Assembly: GCA_003952965.2 (NCBI GenBank)
Contig: RXIC02000464.1
Coordinates: forward strand, 1 to 64,000
Direction: 5' to 3'
DNA length: 64,000 bases
DNA from: Morella rubra
Lineage: Eukaryota; Streptophyta; Magnoliopsida; Fagales; Myricaceae
In this document: positions 11,492 to 22,801 of the stretch, piece by piece
How the letters are laid out: each line of letters begins with the position of its first letter
Numbering within the stretch: the first letter of the stretch is position 1
Translations under genes and position numbers: made by a program
Notes under the pieces: generated by a model
What the model saw: only the letters and a program-made list of their open reading frames with translations
The model's database searches: none
Told to the model about the DNA's origin: nothing

Positions 11492-14400
11492 CTACTCGGC
11501 ATTTCTAGCAGTTTCAGATTTTTCTTCCTTTTTTGACCTGCCAAATGATTTCTGGGCATCCAGGACTGGCATGTATGCTTCACTTGTTTTTTTGAAGACG
11601 TCATTGGCTGACTTGTCAGATTCACGAGGACTAACCAGCTTCTTCTCTATTTCTTCAAATTTGGCAGTCGCCCACGGTGCTGTACCAACACTTCTGGCGG
11701 TAGTTGGGGCATCAATTGTCAGTTTAGATGCCTCATCCCTAGAAGCATACCAGGAATGGCCACAGGCAGTACACTCTAACTGCATCCACAGAACCAAGAG
11801 AAAGAAGTCAAAGACAACTGGAAGAAGGGATAGCTGGACACACCCACACAAATATCAAAGTCCTACTAGAAACAGCCATTGACTCCAAGCCTTCTTACAG
11901 GCAATAAAATCTTTAATCACCCAATAGGTTATCTAATTTAGTCACCATTAATATTTCCTAACAGATATAAGTAAAGAACATCGTTCTCTATGCCACTTTG
12001 CTGGATATATCATCTTTCAAGCTTGTTCTTTGCTCCAAGTGACAGACAATAATATGTTAGGAAGGCTTCATATACGTGTCACATGTCATGATGTGGATGC
12101 AGGCACATAAATTGTTAAACAAAAGCAGAAGCAATCTGTTGACCTAAATACATACATATAGAGAAGCTAATGTATGTTTGTCCATCCTTGCACACACAAT
12201 TCTTTTGTACTTGCAGATACAAACATAATTAATACAAATTCCCATTCGTAGATATCCACCCCATTGATAATGTTGCTGAAATCAAATGCCTTTTTGGTTT
12301 GGGGGTAGGGAGCAGGGGGAGGATTCACCCTCCTGTGAAGAGTCTAGAAAAACATTTTAGGAAATAGCAAAGAAAGCTTCTTTAGAACCGGACCACATCT
12401 AAGGAATTTAATAGTACAAAAACAAAACGTGTCTAGAACCTGGTAGCGTTCTCCATGTCCTGCTTGGATAATGTCTCTTACACCGACTTTAAACTCATTG
12501 CATCTTGAGCAACGAGCATCTGTCATCTGTCTCACAAGCAACAACAATGAACACATATTTATGCACCAGAAGGATACTAATAACTGTGAGTTAATAGCAA
12601 ATAGAGGTAATAAAAGTGACCTGCATGCGCTCTGACTCATCAGGCTCCTTCCTTGCCGTTTCCTCAGCCGTTAAACCCTCCTGAAATCCAAGTGTTTAGT
12701 GAAGATGCTTTTCTATTTGAAATGCAGAAAAATACTGATCATATTTAACCCAGGGTGGAGGGGAAGTGGGGGGAACCCAAGCAACAACTTTTTATGAATT
12801 TATAACACTTCAATTCAGAGCAAAAGAACAACTACCAAATAATCCTCATTCCAAGGAGAGTTTTCCATATCCAGCACTGACATCTTCCCATATCCAGCAC
12901 TGAGATCTTCTGTATTAAGCCTTAACTATTTTGTCCAATAGACGCCGATCCAACTAAAACCATAGTTTCAAACAGCCATCCAGGTGGTTTTCATATCAAC
13001 ACAAACTTTTCCGGACCTTTAACTATTTAGCATTTACAAGAAATCAAAATAAACTAGTTCTCCCCCCCCCTCCCCCCCCCCCCCCCCCCCCCCTCTTTCT
13101 CTCGGAGGGGCAAAAAAAACCCCCAATCGATGGAGGAAAAAAGGCGGGAAAAACAACCCTGATACAAAATTTCCTAGGAAAAAAAAAGGATTGACGTCCA
13201 GAATTACCCAGCTGTGCCTCTATACATTTATGCACATCAGTTTGACATGTGGATCTTCGTGCTACAAAATCACCATTACCATACCCCTAAAATGCAAGAT
13301 ATAACAAACACTCATCATCCTCCATGTATTCTCACTCAAACCATCTGAACACCTTCATAAAAACAATACATCTTTGAATAGGAAAGAGACCCAAAAATTA
13401 CCAGGACAAATAAAAATGCAGACATCAGATAAACAAATCAAGAGTAAAGCTCTGACCATTTTTATGTTTTTATGTTTGTTATCTTACTGTTGCATAGTCT
13501 GCAGCCTCTATAATTTGCTATGCTTGTTAAAAAATCGCAGTCAGATTGTTAGAAACACCAGTTTATAAATCATAACTACAATGCTCATGGGATGGATAAA
13601 TTTTTAGGAACCACATTCTAGCCAAGTGAGGGGCCAGAGATGAATATTATTCATGGTTTCTCACTTACAATGGCAGGCATTCTCAGCAGTATCAAAGTGA
13701 ACTATGTCCCGTATGACAAATTTTGCCTAAAGAACTGTATGGGATTGACCTTCTTTAGAGAAACATTCATGTCTAAAATACATAAAAAGAGGAAAATACA
13801 AGTAGTGAGTTGTGAATGAACCATACCTTTAACTCATTTGGTGACATACTCAGTATTGTTGATGGGTCCAACTCTCCGTTTAGAAGGCGCCGGGCCAGTA
13901 GTGCAGTGTTCTACCAAGAAAGGGAAAAGAGAGATTAGGAATATAATCACTCAAAGTTCAGGCACAAATGCAACAACTCATGGATCAATTATACTGTTAT
14001 AGGCATATCTAAAGCCATGTTCTGTTACCGCTAAACCAGTATAGCATGATTTGCTCATTCTGGACCCTAAGGCTACGGATAAGTCCGATTATAAACCTCG
14101 AAGAAGTTTCATGTCCTCACCGTTGACTGCAAACCATGTCTGAACAACAAAACTTTATGTCCTAGAGTAATGACAACTTTCTTCTAAATCAGTTATTACT
14201 CGATATTACTAACTACAATACTACCGGTAAGGCATATCCCAAAAGGATAATAGCACATTGGTAAGTTCATCAAGAGTTAGCAAAGCATACCTCAGTGAAT
14301 GAAAAGTATGGCTGAGTTTTCTATTACATAACTAAAGGTACACCTCTAATACCAACCTAACTTAACCAAGCCTAAAACCAGACTTGATCATGATCTTGTG

Positions 14401-17400
14401 TAGTACACCATAGGCAGCTACCCCTTTCATCTTTTTCTGTTGGTGATCTTATTGAATTCAAGAGAGAAGAGATGGAGTTTCAGCCTCACCAATTCCCACA
14501 CCTCCTTGTGTGGCACTTTGTGCTTCACAACTTTTGATCCATCTCCACTTTCGAGGTAATATCTTTTCAAAAGAAAAAAATAGTTTCTTCTTTCTTTGTG
14601 GAGTTCATTCAAAGTTAAAAACTGCTCATCTTTCATTCATTTCAAGTTGGTTGCTGGCTCTTTCTTCATGTCCAAGTGGCATATAGAGATTTACAGGTCC
14701 TCTCTCTCCGGGACGAAAAGGTTATTCTTTCTTTTTCTTTTCTCTCTTGCTTTTCATTTTGTTTAACTTTTTGGACAAGTGGCATGCCATTTGTAAATAA
14801 GTAGCGCTGTGGCATACCACATTAGCACTTCCATTAGGGTTCCAGATGAACCCTGACAGAAGCACCATTTTTAAAGAGGTGAAACAAGAGGAATATTATT
14901 ATTATTATTATTTTTTGGAACCGAAGCACTAAACTTTTTTTAGGGCCAAAACCTAGAAACTAATACTTAATTTTCACTTTCAGTAATATAACTGGTTGAA
15001 AGAAAATGAAGATAGGAGGCCAAAGCCAACCCACCCCAGACACGTAAAATAGGGGGCTGATAAGAGCTACAGGTTATCACCATCTACTTGTCTACCTTGA
15101 AACCAAGGGAACCCATACTAGCAATGGTAGTTGCTTAAATCATTACATTCATATGCTTAGGTTTGATTTATCCAGAGGCATTCCAATGTGTTAATCCGCA
15201 ATCTGCATCTGATCTCTGGTAAACCATCATGTGTTTTGAGGGTTTTGTCATAGTTAGAACCATTTGATATCAAGTGTGAAAATCCCAAGGATTTAGAGCT
15301 TTATTAATAATAAGCAGAAATGTTTATGAATGCAAAGAAGTGTGTCTAAATGCATCTAATTAGACAGCATGATAGAATACTGACTGCCTACAAACCTTGA
15401 GATTAAACAGAAGCTGTCGCATCTTCTGGTTATACTTCTGGAAATCAGAGGCAAGAGTATCATGTGCAGCCTTCTCGAGAGCAGTTACAGCTGGAACAGC
15501 AGCATCCGGCCAGAGAAAAGACTTGTCACTCTGGGGAAAAAACATTTATGAGTAAATCATTGTATTAACTTACTCCTCTGTTTTCATGTACCAACAATCT
15601 ATCACCCTACAATGAGCAAGGATCTCTCTATACCTGTTGACTCTTTTCTTGAGATTCATTAGCAGCTTCTTGACACTTATTCTCGCCTTCATGGCTAATG
15701 CCATCAGAACCACCTTTTTCTTTGTCGTCTCCATGCACACTATCAATGGAACCACACATGTATTGAATTCCTTGAAGAATCCTGTCCAGCCATTTATCAC
15801 GAAGGTTGTCTCCAGTCAATACATTGAAATTGACTAAAATATTCCGGTATTCCGATGATGTATTTGTACAGCTTCCAGGTGTTTCAGCTTTTAGATGTTG
15901 ATCGGGCCTTGCTTCTTCCTCCCTTGAAACATCAAGTGGTGAAATGTTCTTTTTCCTCAATGATCGTTTGGTCTTAAGCTGATCTTCCTGGTCAACACCA
16001 GAGTCTTCTATTTCAACCTCAGGAAGATCCCCCAAACATGCTTGAGTTTTCTGAACAAGAAGATCAATCTCATGCTGCTTGTTATCTTCATAGTCTTTAT
16101 CAGTCAATTTCCACAGTTTCCGTTCGACGGTGTCATACACTTTTTGTACGATAAAGCCAGGATGTTGTTTACGACTTGGAAGCTGCTTATTTATGGGAAC
16201 AAAATGCACAACACACTTGTGCATCACGGATTCTGCTGGCACCTCATCACGATGGAAACTGTAAAATAGCTCTCTTGTATCACGTGATTGCCAGCTTCCA
16301 CCAGCCTTTCTCTCTGCCTCTTCAGGGCGATAAAACCACTGCCCAGTTACCATCATGCTCCCATCTCTAGTCTGAGCAATATCCTACCAGTATAAAAATA
16401 ATCCCATCATTCAGAGAAGCACAGAAAGGGTACAAAAGAGAAGTCAAAGGAACTGCGTCCCAAACAACCTTCAAAAACATCTATTACATATGACATGTAA
16501 AATCAACTAAAAAACCCTGTAACACGAAAAGGGGCAAGTTAGCAAGACTTTGCCTGGTCTACATGTGAACGGCTCACAGGATGAGATTTGACAACGATAT
16601 GATTGTCAAAATGATAGTGTAAGTATTTCAAGTCAATAATATGAAAGAAGTTCCATCTTTTCGCAGCAAACTGTAGTGCCAAATGCAAAACTGAATTGAA
16701 TAGCAAAAGTTCTCAAGCAATAATTCCTTCCAAACCCTATTTGAATATTCTTGAATTATCAATTAAACATACCAATCAGCATAAAAGACAAGAGTGCAAC
16801 AGTGAGTTGACATGAGATGCATATACAGAACTGTAACAAATATCATAAGTTCTCACAGAAGACAGTGAGTATTTCATAAAAGAAGTACCTTGATAATAGC
16901 CACATAAGGCTTCTGTTCTTTATCCTCAGGAACTAAAAGTACAGGATCCTCCTGCAGACAACCAAAGGGGGAAACCAACAATAACATAAGAGGTGAAGTA
17001 CATGATAACATAAGCAAGAGGGGAAGGCATATAAAACATTTCATGCACCCTAAAAACCACCAATAGGTAACAATTTCTGGATCAGATGCATCCATATTTT
17101 CAATCTATGGCCTCCACATGCCTAAAGCCAAGCATCACAGCATTATTGACGATGTCAAAATATATGCAATAGAAGAGCCAAAAGAATGGGCATTTATAGT
17201 CCCTCAGCACATACCACTTCTCTCGACTATGTCCACTTACATGGTCCCTTCGGTGACAAGATTTATGAATTACTTAGGCATGCATGGATAAGTAAGCCAC
17301 TATTCTCAAACATTTCCTCATATAAGCTGCGTTTGTTTTGCGTAGAAAAAAAAAAGCTGTGTTTGTTTCGATGTAAATTTAAGAAGATAGGAAAATATTT

Positions 17401-18853
17401 ACGTCTGAAATAGTTTCAAAGAAAATAACCAAAATTCCATTGTTTGGTAGAGACCTAGAAAATCATCCTGCAAATGTTTTAGGGTGTTTGGTTAGCCTAG
17501 AATAATCTGAATGGTAGATGACAGCGTTCCTTCTCTGCCATAATCTGAAGGTAGATGACAATGTTCCTTCTGTGCCATAACCCACGACTTATGAAAAAAA
17601 ATACACGAAAGCTAAATTTCAGCAAACAAGTATTGTGCACCACCCATCATCCCACAAACCGATGCCTCCCTGACTTAGGGGCGACAAGAGAAAATAGAAG
17701 CCTGGAAAAAAAAATAGACGATATTGGGCAGTAGAAGATTTCATAGGCAGAGGGGGACACTAGAGTAGGTGGAAGTGATTGGGTGCTTTGAGTTAGCCAG
17801 GATTGGGGGTGGGGAGGGGCGTTCAAGAGTCTCTAACAGTTTGAAAAATTTTCAGTCTTGCAGGGTAAAATTTTCCATTGGCTAACTTGACATTTTCCTT
17901 CCACCTCTATTTTTCACCCCTGCCAAACACATGAGAAGCTGAACATATTTCAAGGAAGACATTTTCAGGCGAAACAAAAGCAGCCTAAGATAAAGCCCTA
18001 CGAGGAAAACAAAACCAGGTTTAGGAATAAAACTGTAAGATTTGTACTCATTGATTACTAATTAGAAGAAATCTAATGTATGCAACACCCATAAACGTAT
18101 AATCGTAACACATAGGACATTAACAGCAAATGAAGGTCTCTGTAAATATTGGATAGTTTGACGCGGACAAAATCTTATATCATAGAATACCTGGCGATCA
18201 CCATTCTCCATTTTCAGCACTTCCCTCGCTAAACTGCACCAAGACTCCCTAACATCACTTTTGCAATGAAACCAACCAGCAAAAACGAAGGCAACGGCTA
18301 TAATCGACGTTGTAAATCAAAACCCGACACAAATCCCACACAAACGCTCTTTTCCATCTTCCAATTTCCATCACTCCCAAAAATTATAACCCACCAACTA
18401 AACCCTAAATTGCCACCAAACCCTACGAATCCCCTTCCAAGGTAAAAAAGGGCATTTCAATCAAACGACACGGGGAAAAAAAAAATTTACCAACTCGTAA
18501 CGGTTCCCATCGTACTCGAACGATTCGTAGTGGCTCCTCCTCCCTCTCCCTTTTCCCGAAAACCTAATCGGGTCCCCAATCGGCTTGGCGTCTTCCTGAG
18601 GCTGCTCCGCCTCCTCGTCCTCTTCACCGCTCTGCACTTCTCTTTCCTTCTTCTCAGCCTTCTTCTTCTTCTCCTTCTTCTTCTTCTGCTGGTGGTCCTC
18701 CTCTTTCGCCTCCTCTTCCGCCTCCGCAAGCTTTATCCGCTTCAGCCTTTTGCGCCTCGGCTGGCTCTCCTCCGAGTTCGAGGAATGTTGCCTCGGCGGC
18801 GCCTCTTCGTCCTCGTCGCTCGTCGTGATCTGCGCGAACCTCCGGTTCCCCAT
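11492..18853 (-). CDS. AIPP3: BAH domain and TFIIS-like chromatin reader, AIPP3/BDT1 type
   Basis: Eight coding exons give 609 residues: 18853-18491, 16951-16889, 16383-15634, 15530-15396, 13910-13827, 12680-12621, 12526-12440, 11779-11492, all with GT-AG junctions and phase 0. Residues 1-105 are charged and disordered with a Lys run. The BAH domain spans about 108-245 (EDPVLLVPEDKEQKPYVAII, then GQWFYRPEE, whose Trp and Tyr fit a methyl-lysine cage). A TFIIS central-like helical domain covers about 330-470. The end has two Cys pairs (CSRC, CTAC) like a zinc ribbon but without the TFIIS RSADEP loop, so cleavage-stimulating activity is unlikely. The Arabidopsis relative binds H3K27me3 and represses genes with PHD proteins and the CPL2 phosphatase. 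MGNRRFAQ is chosen as start by family resemblance; an in-frame ATG lies 20 codons upstream. Confidence 0.85.
13062..13093. repeat. Poly-C tract in an AIPP3 intron
   Basis: Nine C, one T and then 22 C lie in the intron between exons 5 and 6 (poly-G on the coding strand). Long G runs can form quadruplex structures in RNA or DNA and are also prone to sequencing length error, so the exact length is uncertain. It is far from both splice sites. Confidence 0.85.
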
Positions 18854-18960
18854 TTCGCTGCCCTCAATGCCTCTATCTCTCTCTCTCTCGCTCACACAGA
18901 CTGCCCCACTCACATGCCCACTCTGTGAAGCACTGGATGAAACTGGGTTAGCCCGTCTAG
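18854..18960 (-). promoter_or_regulatory. Leader of AIPP3-type gene
   Basis: A CT run (GA on the plus-strand complement) at about 18870-18893 and an in-frame upstream ATG at 18913 lie just before the chosen start. The CT-rich stretch is typical of plant 5' leaders. No clear TATA box was found. The same region recurs at 28311-28417 in copy 2. Confidence 0.45.
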
Positions 18961-20480
18961 CGGTGCAGTCCGTGACGGTTCGGAAACGGACCTTGAGGTT
19001 ATGTTTGTCGGTTTGGTTTCGAAAATATTTTATGTGTTTATTTTTTTTAATTAATATAGATTCTTTTATTATTAGTAAAAAATTTATTAAAATTTATTAG
19101 AGTTTGTTTAAAAATTATTAGAGTTTATAAAAAATTATTAAAATTTAATTTGATTGACTTTTAATAAAAAAAAATTTGCTTAGATGAGCAAAAAAATTTA
19201 ATAAAAAAAAAAATTCATCCACCAGTCTCGTGCTCTGCTTAGAGCGGGTCTTGGAGAGGCAGAGAGCGCGGCGCTGTTCACTTGGGAGCGCAACCAAAGG
19301 CTCCTGGGTATACGCAGAATCTCAAGTCAATCGGTCCACGCCAGGGACTTCAATTTCTTTATGCCGAGGGAAATTCAATTTTTATTCCGTAAGTTTTGAT
19401 ACTTTTTATGAATTAATCATTATTATTCATTTATTTTAATTTTCGGTCACTGATTTATTACTCTTATAAATAATTGATCTTTCCGTCACAAACCGTTAAG
19501 TTCCTTAATGAAAGAGCCAAACAAGTCAATTGTCTTTGCCACCTCACCTTCATTTTTCACGTCATCATTCAATCCCTACTGTAGAAGCCCAAAACGACAC
19601 ATAGCATTGTAAAATCCTTCCCTTCTCCTTCTCCAAATGACAGGAAAAATTTTATGCCACCTAAACATAAGCCTCAATGTTCTTTACATTTTCTAATATT
19701 TGGTATTTTTTTTATATAGTTTTATCATTTTAGAATTGCTATATATATATTTAATTTTTATAATATGTCACGTTATTAAATTCTGTTAGTGATCCAATGT
19801 CACGAATATGTAACTTTAAAGACCAGTTAAAACAAAAAAAAAATGTAACTTTAAAGACCAACTTATAAAAGTTAGAATACTAGAGACCAATATTTATCAC
19901 AGAGTCAAATCACAAGGACAGGTGGTATAATTAAGTCTTTATATTTTATAAATAAAAATTAAGCTTACATTATAAAAGAGGATGAAAAATTGCAATAAAT
20001 ATTATATTGATATGAATAAATAAATTAAAATCCTCTTTAATTTACCATTCGAATTGAATAAATAAATAATAAATATTTTATGTTCATAATTTTGAAACTC
20101 TCCCTTTTTCACATAATATAATTAGAGAGGATGTTCATCAAAGCATGCTTATTACCGGACAAGGGTCAAAAAAAAAAAAAGGTCCGAAGGTGGAAACTTG
20201 GCCCCATCTAATATTATTAGGTCCGGTGATGTTTGATTGTAAAAATTTTGAGATAGTAAAAATTTTAGGGTGTTAGAGTTGGTGAAAAAGTGAAGAGAGA
20301 GATGATTTGAGTGAAATTTGATGATTTGATGGGAGAGAGCGAATTTTAGAAAGTTATTTTATAGGAGTGAAAATTTTGGAGGCCTAATATTTTTGCTCTT
20401 GAACATCTTAAAATCCAAGAGCTTGATGTCATGCAAGCATATACTTGTTAAAAGGTTGAGTTGGACCAGGGCGAGTCTAA
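18961..20480. other. AT-rich intergenic DNA left of the MITE
   Basis: No gene is recognisable. The segment about 20221-20420 is rich in AAAATTTT and has a composition similar to 58510-58760 in the opposite orientation, which may be two diverged members of one MITE family. The rest is low-complexity A/T DNA. Copy 2 of this stretch is at 28418-29989. Confidence 0.4.
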
Positions 20481-21172
20481 GGGCTTGTTTGTTTCAGAGA
20501 TATTTTTAAAATTTTCATTCAACTTACTACGAACTTAAACCGAACATGTTAAAATTTAGGATGCAGTTAATTATTTTTCATTTTTACCCTGATCATGCTT
20601 ATGAAAAATTACCAATATATCCTTCAGTAGTGCTTTGAGGACATAAATACCAAAGGGTAAAATAGAAATTTGAAAAAATACATAGCCCCACACGTTCAGC
20701 GCATTAACCAATCGGACATGTGAATGGACGAAATACCCCAACTGCTTTATCCAACATTAAGGCTTTGGTTGAGGGCGATATGGTCATTTCATCCGACCAT
20801 TAAATATTCTACCTCAATTTTCCCCCCCCTTCCCCTGCGATACCCTGTAGCTTGTTAGTAGGCATCAATCACTCTTTTGCAAAAGTTCTTCTTCTCTTAT
20901 TCTTTTTTTTTTTTTAATACCTTTCAAATATTTATATTGTAATAAAAAAAAATTCGAAATTATAATAAATATTATAAATAAGCAATATCATTTTACTTTT
21001 TATCTTTTTCACTCATCCCAATAAAAATAATCTACAAACAACAATCTTAAAAATCATCATTACTTTTTTTATACCTCAAAACTTCTACACAAACACCAAT
21101 ACAACTCCAACATCACCTTAAAATTCTCAAAACACTTCAAATCCTAAAAATCTCATCAAAACGAACATGCCC
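20481..21172. mobile_element. Harbinger-like MITE, copy 1 of the block
   Basis: This 692-bp element starts GGGCTTGTTTGTTT and ends with the reverse complement of GGGCATGTTCGTTTT, flanked on both sides by TAA. A 3-bp TAA/TTA target duplication with GGGC-type inverted ends is the pattern of PIF/Harbinger elements. It has no transposase frame, so it would depend on an autonomous relative. The inverted ends are imperfect, so this is an old insertion. Confidence 0.55.
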
Positions 21173-21929
21173 TAAGCATAGGCACAACCTAGTGGCTGCC
21201 CAAGGTTACCAAGTTCTCCAAATTTCAAATTTTCTTTAATTATACTATTAAATAAATATCTAATATTATCTAAAACTAAAAAATTAGTGTAGCCAACTGC
21301 CTAAGGTCCCAATAGTAAAAAGGTCTAAATTTCAATTTTTCTTTCATTGTTACTATCAAATGAATGTCTAATATTACCTAAAATTGAAAATTTTCAAGAA
21401 AAAGCTACCTAATTTAATGATTTGTGTATGTTTTTATTTTTTAAAGGTGACTATTAAATTACTTTGATTGGAGGAACCATTTACTCCTTTTATTTTTAGG
21501 TGATTGTTTCACCCAAAAGTCTTCTTAAGTAAAGCTATTAGCTGTCAATCTACATAAAAGGACTTAACTTAAAAATTTTTTTGCTTAAATTAAGTGAGAA
21601 ACTTCTTATTTCTTTGTTAAATAAAAAACACAGGAAAATACTCTCTTCTCTATTGATCATTTTATTTTTTTCCCTATTATTTCTTTGTGTTTCTCAGCAC
21701 TTACCTTTAGTTGTTTTTCTTATCAAGATCACTCGTCAAAGGCTTCATATACTATTATTCTAAACTTTTCTACTTTAGTTGTATTGTAAGTTGCATTTGT
21801 TGTAGTTATCGTTATTTTGTAGAAGAAAATTGAGATTATTCTGAATTTTGTTCTGTAGTTTTATTCTAAGTTTGTGTTTGCATTTCTTGTAATTTTCATT
21901 ATTCCATTTAGAATAATTTTGAGATATCA

Positions 21930-22360
21930 AATATGTCTAGTAAAAAATATATATGAAAAGTGAAAAATGAAACAAAAATAGGAAAAATAGTTCAATCTTA
22001 AAAAGGCGACAAAATATTACTTCAAATTCCATGAAAAGATTAGCAAATGAGAAACATTCCCTTTTTATAGAATTGAAAGACAAAATTCAGACAACAAATC
22101 AAAATGACACTAACAACATCTACACTCATAACAACGCCCAAACTTTTGATTATATAGAGAAAAAAATAAAAAATTAGAAAAGGATGAGATAACTAAACAA
22201 AATTGTAAAAAATAATGAAATGTTAAACTTTATTGTTAATATTTAGGACCCTATAGATTGAAAAAATATTGATATAAATCTAAGAGGTTTACAATATCAA
22301 TTAAAAATGATATATTAACAAATCTTGAACTTAAAAATTTAAGTAATTTTTTAGAAGAAT
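21930..22360 (+). mobile_element. Decayed hAT-like transposase start (weak)
   Basis: The frame beginning at about 21933 reads MSSKKYI followed by a Lys-rich stretch, then stops, and later segments distantly recall the Asn/Asp-rich head of plant TTF-type zinc finger hAT transposases. Many stop codons interrupt it and the catalytic part is absent. I rely on faint similarity only; it could be random AT-rich DNA. The sister copy is at about 31440-31870. Confidence 0.25.
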
Positions 22361-22801
22361 AATTCCTTCTTCTTTTTTTTCTTTTTAAGTAAGGCAATAT
22401 TATTAAAGAAAAAGAAAATTGGAAATAGAACTGTTAACTTCAGGTTTTTTCTAGTTTCTTTTTTCTGGTAGTTTGTTGTCCTAGGCTGTAGTGGTGTTGC
22501 CGGTAGTTTTAGTCTGGTGGTCATGATGTTCTTTTCCCGTCGATTCTGTGTAGAAGCAAAGGAGTTTCAGGTTACAGTTTTAGGCAATGGTGTTGTGAAA
22601 TTTTCGGAGTGGAGCCGGAAGGCTCTGAGCTCTATTTTCCTTGGGAGGTTTGGAGCCGTTTGGTTGGTGAACATGGCGAGTAGACCGCAGGTGGATGCCA
22701 ATAAGGAGTTTGTCGTAAAATTTAACGAAGCTTCCTGGGCCTTTTTGCCACAGCGTTGTAGTAACAAGGCAGGGAGGTATGTTGCCATAGCAGAGTTTGG
22801 A

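Noticed and set aside
18190..18230. Possible extra AIPP3 exon ending GATCGCCAG before GTATTC
   Set aside because: Exon 1 joins exon 2 in phase to give the family sequence YELEDPVLL, so no extra exon is needed; at most an alternative exon.
18530..18928. 132-codon plus-strand frame with a long Leu run (repeated at 27987)
   Set aside because: It is antisense to the Lys/Glu-rich AIPP3 exon 1; the Leu and Arg runs in other frames come from the same AAG/GAG repeats.
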